Assembly: GCA_964570285.1 (NCBI GenBank)
Contig: CAZMXP010000002.1
Coordinates: forward strand, 124,001 to 188,000
Reading direction: 5' to 3'
From: CAZMXP01 sp964570285
GTDB lineage: Bacteria; Planctomycetota; PLA2
DNA: 64,000 bases
Made by a program: the position numbers and the translations under genes. Each line of letters opens with the position of its first letter. Within the stretch, counting starts at the first letter, position 1. The notes under the pieces are model-generated. The model had not been told where the DNA came from, ran no database searches, and worked only from the letters and a program-made list of their open reading frames with translations. This document shows, piece after piece, positions 60,658-64,000 of this stretch.

Positions 60658-62894
60658 ACGGCGCCGCGGTGCCGCAGGTACTCGACGACCTCGGGGGCGG
60701 CGCAGGCGATCAGCCGCGCCCGGATCTTGCCCGCGCTTTCCATCTGCAGCGCCTCCTCGACGGCGGCGCGCGCCTCCTCCGCGTCCATGCGCGCCTCGAG
60801 ACCGCGCAGCACGCTGACCCTGCGCGCGTGCACGCTGAGCCGCGCCACGCCGAGGCCGAGCCAGACCGGCAGGAAGAGCGGGTTGCTCGCCGCCTCGCCG
60901 CAGACGCCGAGCGGCTTTCGGGCCGCGTGGGCCGCCCGCGCGATCAGGTGGAGCGCACGCAGCATCGCCGGGTGGCAGAAGTCGAACCAGCGCGTGACGC
61001 GCGCGTTGGTCCGGTCGACGCCGAGCAGGTGCTGCGTCAGGTCGTTGGTGCCGATCGCGAGGAAGTCGGCCTCCCGCGCGAGTTCCTCGATCTGGAAGAG
61101 CGCGCTCGGCACCTCGACCATCGCGCCCAGTTCGGGCATCTCCATCTCCTCGGCGGCGAGCAGCGTCCGGACCGCCCGGAACTCGTCGACGGAGCCGACC
61201 ATCGGCACGAGGATGCGCCCGGGCGCCTGCTCCAGCGCGTAGAGGATCGCGCGCGCCTGCGCGCCGAGGATCTCGGGGTGGTCGAGCAGCAGGCGCAGGG
61301 AGCGGTAGCCGAGGAAGGGGTTGGGTTCGGGCGCCGGGCCCAGCGCGGGCAGCAGCTTGTCCCCGCCCGCGTCGAGGAGCCGGAAGGTGACCGGCTTGGG
61401 GGCGATCTCCTCGACGACGCGCCGGTAGAGCACGTACTGCTCGTCCTCCCCCGGCAGGTCGGGACGCATCAGGTAGATGAACTCGGTCCGGTAGAGGCCG
61501 ATGCCGTCCGCCTCCTCCTCCACCGCGCGCACCGCATCCCCCCAGAGGCTCACGTTGGCCTCGAAGAGCATGCGGCGGCTGCCGCCGCTCGCCGGCACGG
61601 CGAGGCGGCGCAGCGCCTCTACGCCCGCGGTCGCCGTCCTCCGCGCCTCCTCGAAGTATCCCTCCGGGGGATCGAGCACGACCTCGCCCGAGGCCGCATC
61701 GACCAGCACCTCCTGCCCGTCGTGCACCGCGTTCAGGAAGTCGCCGAGGCCCACGACCAGCGGCAGGTCGAGGGAGCGCGCGAGCAGCGCCGCGTGGGAG
61801 GTGGCGCCGCCGCCGCCGGTGAGCACGGCCGCCGCGCCCTCCGCGCAGAGGGAGACCATGCGCGAGGGGGCGAGGTGGGGGAGCACGACGATGCGGCCCT
61901 CGAGCACGCGCTGCGCCGCCGCGCCCTCGGCCTGCGCGTGCCGCATCAGCCGTCCGGCAAGGTCGCGCACATCGTCGCCGCGCTCCCGGAAGTAGGAGTC
62001 GTCGAGCCTCGCGAAGCGGGCGAGCAGGTCCGCGGTGACCTCCTCGATCGCGGCGCTGGCCGCGGCCCCGCGGGCGACCGCCTCCCGCATGCGCCCCTCG
62101 AAGGAGACGTCCTCGAGCATCATGAGCTGCACCGTGAAGACGAAGGCCGCCTCCTCCGCGTGGCGCTCCCGCAGCCAGCGCTGCATGCGCAGCAGCTCGG
62201 CGCGCGCCTGCGCGCACGCGCGCGAGAGCCGCTCGAGCTCCTGCTCCTGCGAGCCGCGCGGGGCGGGCGGGGCGGCGGGGCGCATGCCGAGCCGGAGGAT
62301 GCGGCCGCTCACGACGCCGCCGGAGCAGCCGGTGCCGCGGGCGCGCTTCGTGCCGCTCTCGACGGGCCGCGGCGCGCCGCCGGCCTCGCCCGCCGCGATG
62401 AGCGAGAGCAGCCGCGCGTTGTCGACCACCGGCGCGATCTGCGACGCGATCGTCGAGAGCGCGCGCACCTCGTCCTCGGTGAAGCGGCGAGGCTCGCGCG
62501 TCTGGACCGAGAGCGTGCCGATCGGCGCGCCGTGGACGAGCAGGGGCACGGCGAGGAAGGAGTGGAAGATCTCCTCCCTCGTCGCCGGGATGTAGACGTA
62601 GCGCGGGTCCCGGGGCGCGTCCTCGATGATCACCGGCTCGCGCTTCTCGATGACGGCCCAGGTGAGCCCCTGCCCGCGGGCGAGGGTCGCCTGGCCGATC
62701 GCGTCGGGGTGGAGCCCCTGCGAGGCCCGCAGGACCGCCTTCTGCTGCGCGCCGTCGAGCAGCCAGATCGAGCAGACCGAGGTCTGCATCCGGTCGGCGA
62801 CCAGCCGCACCACGCGGTCGAGGACCTCGTCGAGCGACCTCGACTCCCCGATCAGCGCCGCGATGTCCTGCAGCAGCAGCAGGTGGGTGGACAC
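60654..62894 (-). CDS. GAF-domain PTS enzyme I (PtsP-like phosphoenolpyruvate phosphotransferase)
   Basis: The product of 746 residues has an N-terminal GAF sensor domain (about residues 8-160, ending TLSVQTREPRRFTEDEVRALSTIASQIAPVVDNARL), a linker, and enzyme I. The enzyme I part includes the phospho-histidine motif GGGATSHAALLARS with His367, the PEP-binding TIM barrel (GIGLYRTEFIYLMR; LDAGGDKLLP; FLGYRSLRLLL), and LGVCGEAASNP with the catalytic Cys. It transfers phosphate from PEP to an HPr-type protein. The GAF fusion resembles the nitrogen-PTS enzyme PtsP, a regulatory rather than sugar-transport role. No HPr gene is adjacent. Confidence 0.9.
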   Translation of the reverse strand: MSTHLLLLQDIAALIGESRSLDEVLDRVVRLVADRMQTSVCSIWLLDGAQQKAVLRASQGLHPDAIGQATLARGQGLTWAVIEKREPVIIEDAPRDPRYVYIPATREEIFHSFLAVPLLVHGAPIGTLSVQTREPRRFTEDEVRALSTIASQIAPVVDNARLLSLIAAGEAGGAPRPVESGTKRARGTGCSGGVVSGRILRLGMRPAAPPAPRGSQEQELERLSRACAQARAELLRMQRWLRERHAEEAAFVFTVQLMMLEDVSFEGRMREAVARGAAASAAIEEVTADLLARFARLDDSYFRERGDDVRDLAGRLMRHAQAEGAAAQRVLEGRIVVLPHLAPSRMVSLCAEGAAAVLTGGGGATSHAALLARSLDLPLVVGLGDFLNAVHDGQEVLVDAASGEVVLDPPEGYFEEARRTATAGVEALRRLAVPASGGSRRMLFEANVSLWGDAVRAVEEEADGIGLYRTEFIYLMRPDLPGEDEQYVLYRRVVEEIAPKPVTFRLLDAGGDKLLPALGPAPEPNPFLGYRSLRLLLDHPEILGAQARAILYALEQAPGRILVPMVGSVDEFRAVRTLLAAEEMEMPELGAMVEVPSALFQIEELAREADFLAIGTNDLTQHLLGVDRTNARVTRWFDFCHPAMLRALHLIARAAHAARKPLGVCGEAASNPLFLPVWLGLGVARLSVHARRVSVLRGLEARMDAEEARAAVEEALQMESAGKIRARLIACAAPEVVEYLRHRGAV

Positions 62895-62907
62895 CCGCCC
62901 ATCCTAC

Positions 62908-62938
62908 CGGGACAAAGGGGTCAGACCCCGTTGTCCCG
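62908..62938 (-). terminator. Hairpin right after the TAG of the AsmA-like gene
   Basis: CGGGACAA pairs with TTGTCCCG, then one mismatch, then GGGGT with ACCCC, around a CAG loop: 13 pairs in 31 bases. On the minus strand it directly follows the stop codon at 62941-62939 and precedes the PTS gene ATG at 62894. GGGGTCAGACCCC cores are found in dispersed palindromes of other genomes. Confidence 0.6.
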
Positions 62939-64000
62939 CTAGCGGAGGCCGGCGAGGGGGGCGGGGCGGACCTTGGGGCGGTCGAGGGTACCGCTGATGC
63001 GCAGCGGGAAGGGGAGGAGGCTCGGGCGGACGAGGTAGTCGAGGCTGCCGTCGAGCCCCGCGTTGCCCTCGACGTGGATCGAGAAGGGCATCCCCTTCAG
63101 CTCGTAGGCGGGCGTCAGCACGCGCCCGTCGCGCACGGCGAACGCCAGATCCAGGTCCTGGAAGCGGTAGGGCTCGCGCGACAGGAGCTGGTCGATGCGC
63201 AGGTTCAGCAGCGGCAGCAGCAGCGAGCCGCGCACGGAGACGTCCTTGAACTGGAGCGTGCCCTTCCCGCCCAGCGAGCGGGCGATCGCGGGGCCGTCGG
63301 TCCCCTTCCCCGTCACGTCGAGGTGGGCCGCGAGCAGGCCCTCGAGCGAGGTCGCATCCTTGAGGGCGCTGGCGAGCCGGAGGAAGGGGACCGTGAAGCT
63401 CAGGGCGCGCCCCTGCGCCTCCCTGATTTGCAGGTCGGCGATGCCAACCTTCGCCTTCCAGGAGATCGGGTCCTCCCGGAAGGCGACTTCGAGGTCGCCC
63501 GCGACCGTGCCGCCGTTGGCTCGCGCGGTGAACTCGCGCAGGAACGCGACCCCCCGCCGCATCTCGATCAGCGCGGAGCCCCGCGTGATCTCGAGGGTCT
63601 TCGCGGACGCCTTCTCGAAACTGACCTGGCCCGTGAGCGCGAGGTCGTCGATCGCCTTCGCGTCGAGGGTCGGGAGCGTGCCCGCGAGCGAGAGATCGAT
63701 CCTCTCGACCGGCAGTTCGCCCGCGACCAGGCGGTCGGCCGTGACCCGCATGCGGAAGTCGAGGGGGCCGCCGCCCGCCTCCGTCGCCCCGGTGTAGCTC
63801 ACCTCCGCGCGTTCGACGCGCACGGTGCCGAGGCGCGCCTCCGGGGCGCGGATCAGCGCGGTGGACGCGAGGTCCGAGATGCCCGCCGAGGTCAGGCGGG
63901 CCTCCGCCCGGATCTCCCCGGCCGGGCTCGCGAGGGCGAGGCTCGGCAGCGCGATCCGCTTGCAGGTGAAGCGGCCCGTGGCGTTCAGCGGCGTCCCGCC
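62939..64000 (-). CDS. AsmA-like envelope protein, C-terminal part (start outside the window)
   Basis: The frame is open to the window edge, giving at least 353 residues without a start; a GTG at 63823 is internal. The sequence is a long run of amphipathic beta strands (LSLAGTLPTLDAKAIDDLALTGQVSFE; GSALIEMRRGVAFLREFTARANGGTVAGDLEVAF; GTLQFKDVSVRGSLLLPLLNL) ending LVRPSLLPFPLRISGTLDRPKVRPAPL. This is the usual end of AsmA/YhdP-type proteins that bridge the two membranes and take part in lipid transport. It supports a diderm envelope. Confidence 0.8.
   Translation of the reverse strand, partial: GGTPLNATGRFTCKRIALPSLALASPAGEIRAEARLTSAGISDLASTALIRAPEARLGTVRVERAEVSYTGATEAGGGPLDFRMRVTADRLVAGELPVERIDLSLAGTLPTLDAKAIDDLALTGQVSFEKASAKTLEITRGSALIEMRRGVAFLREFTARANGGTVAGDLEVAFREDPISWKAKVGIADLQIREAQGRALSFTVPFLRLASALKDATSLEGLLAAHLDVTGKGTDGPAIARSLGGKGTLQFKDVSVRGSLLLPLLNLRIDQLLSREPYRFQDLDLAFAVRDGRVLTPAYELKGMPFSIHVEGNAGLDGSLDYLVRPSLLPFPLRISGTLDRPKVRPAPLAGLR

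Overview
High-GC bacterial chromosome segment, densely packed, with mostly housekeeping genes and no phage, intact insertion sequence or CRISPR array. Gene content points to a member or relative of the Planctomycetota. The main hints are a TPR protein carrying two RNA polymerase alpha-C-terminal domains, a squalene-cyclase-type repeat protein, PurL with PurS-like domains, secreted HEAT, PDZ and VWA proteins, and a sigma-54-type promoter in front of a large lipoprotein. The lineage is inferred from gene content only.

The most important result is evidence for selenocysteine use. A class II tRNA with anticodon UCA and a long variable arm (tRNA-Sec, minus strand, 58518-58613) lies in the window. 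Two genes that would otherwise be read as broken contain a single in-frame UGA where a redox residue is expected. One is a secreted thioredoxin-fold/HEAT-repeat protein (5266-6342) whose WCxxC-type motif is Y-Sec-P-H-C. The other is a secreted protein (2072-1308) whose UGA directly follows the signal peptide and precedes a Cys. Both UGAs are followed at a suitable distance by a stem-loop resembling a bacterial SECIS. selA, selB and selD are not in the window.

Layout. 1-9.1 kb: envelope lipoproteins and membrane proteins, a membrane-anchored MutS-family ATPase, both selenoprotein candidates, an acyl-CoA synthetase and tRNA-Leu(UAA). 9.1-19.4 kb: PilZ protein, sigma-54-controlled lipoprotein, methyltransferase/asnS, ruvA, TPR-alphaCTD protein, murA and two small envelope genes. 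19.4-28.1 kb: a plus-strand translation and secretion run (ffh, rpsP, a basic-tailed protein, maf, a DUF192 protein, rpmE, prfA, a membrane protein, prmC). 28-37 kb: secreted HAD phosphatase, mazF with a truncated antitoxin, purQ/purL, accA, PDZ protein and a KAS III. 37-43.1 kb: an AddB/AddA-like helicase-nuclease pair. 43.2-49.3 kb: peroxiredoxin, the Pnkp-Hen1 RNA repair operon and a membrane-anchored protein. 49.4-57.3 kb: ComF, an outer-membrane-like protein, a HEAT-VWA protein, a decayed GxxExxY element and an Hsp70/J-like pair. 57.3-64 kb: purM, tRNA-Sec, a lipoprotein, a cyclase-fold protein, a GAF-PTS enzyme I and the 3' part of an AsmA-like gene.

A recurring structural theme is long palindromic hairpins that start right at TAG stop codons (after ruvA, the 51350 gene, the KAS III gene and the AsmA-like gene). 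Two of these are 66-bp copies of the same element, about 85% identical, and suggest a REP-like repeat family in this genome.
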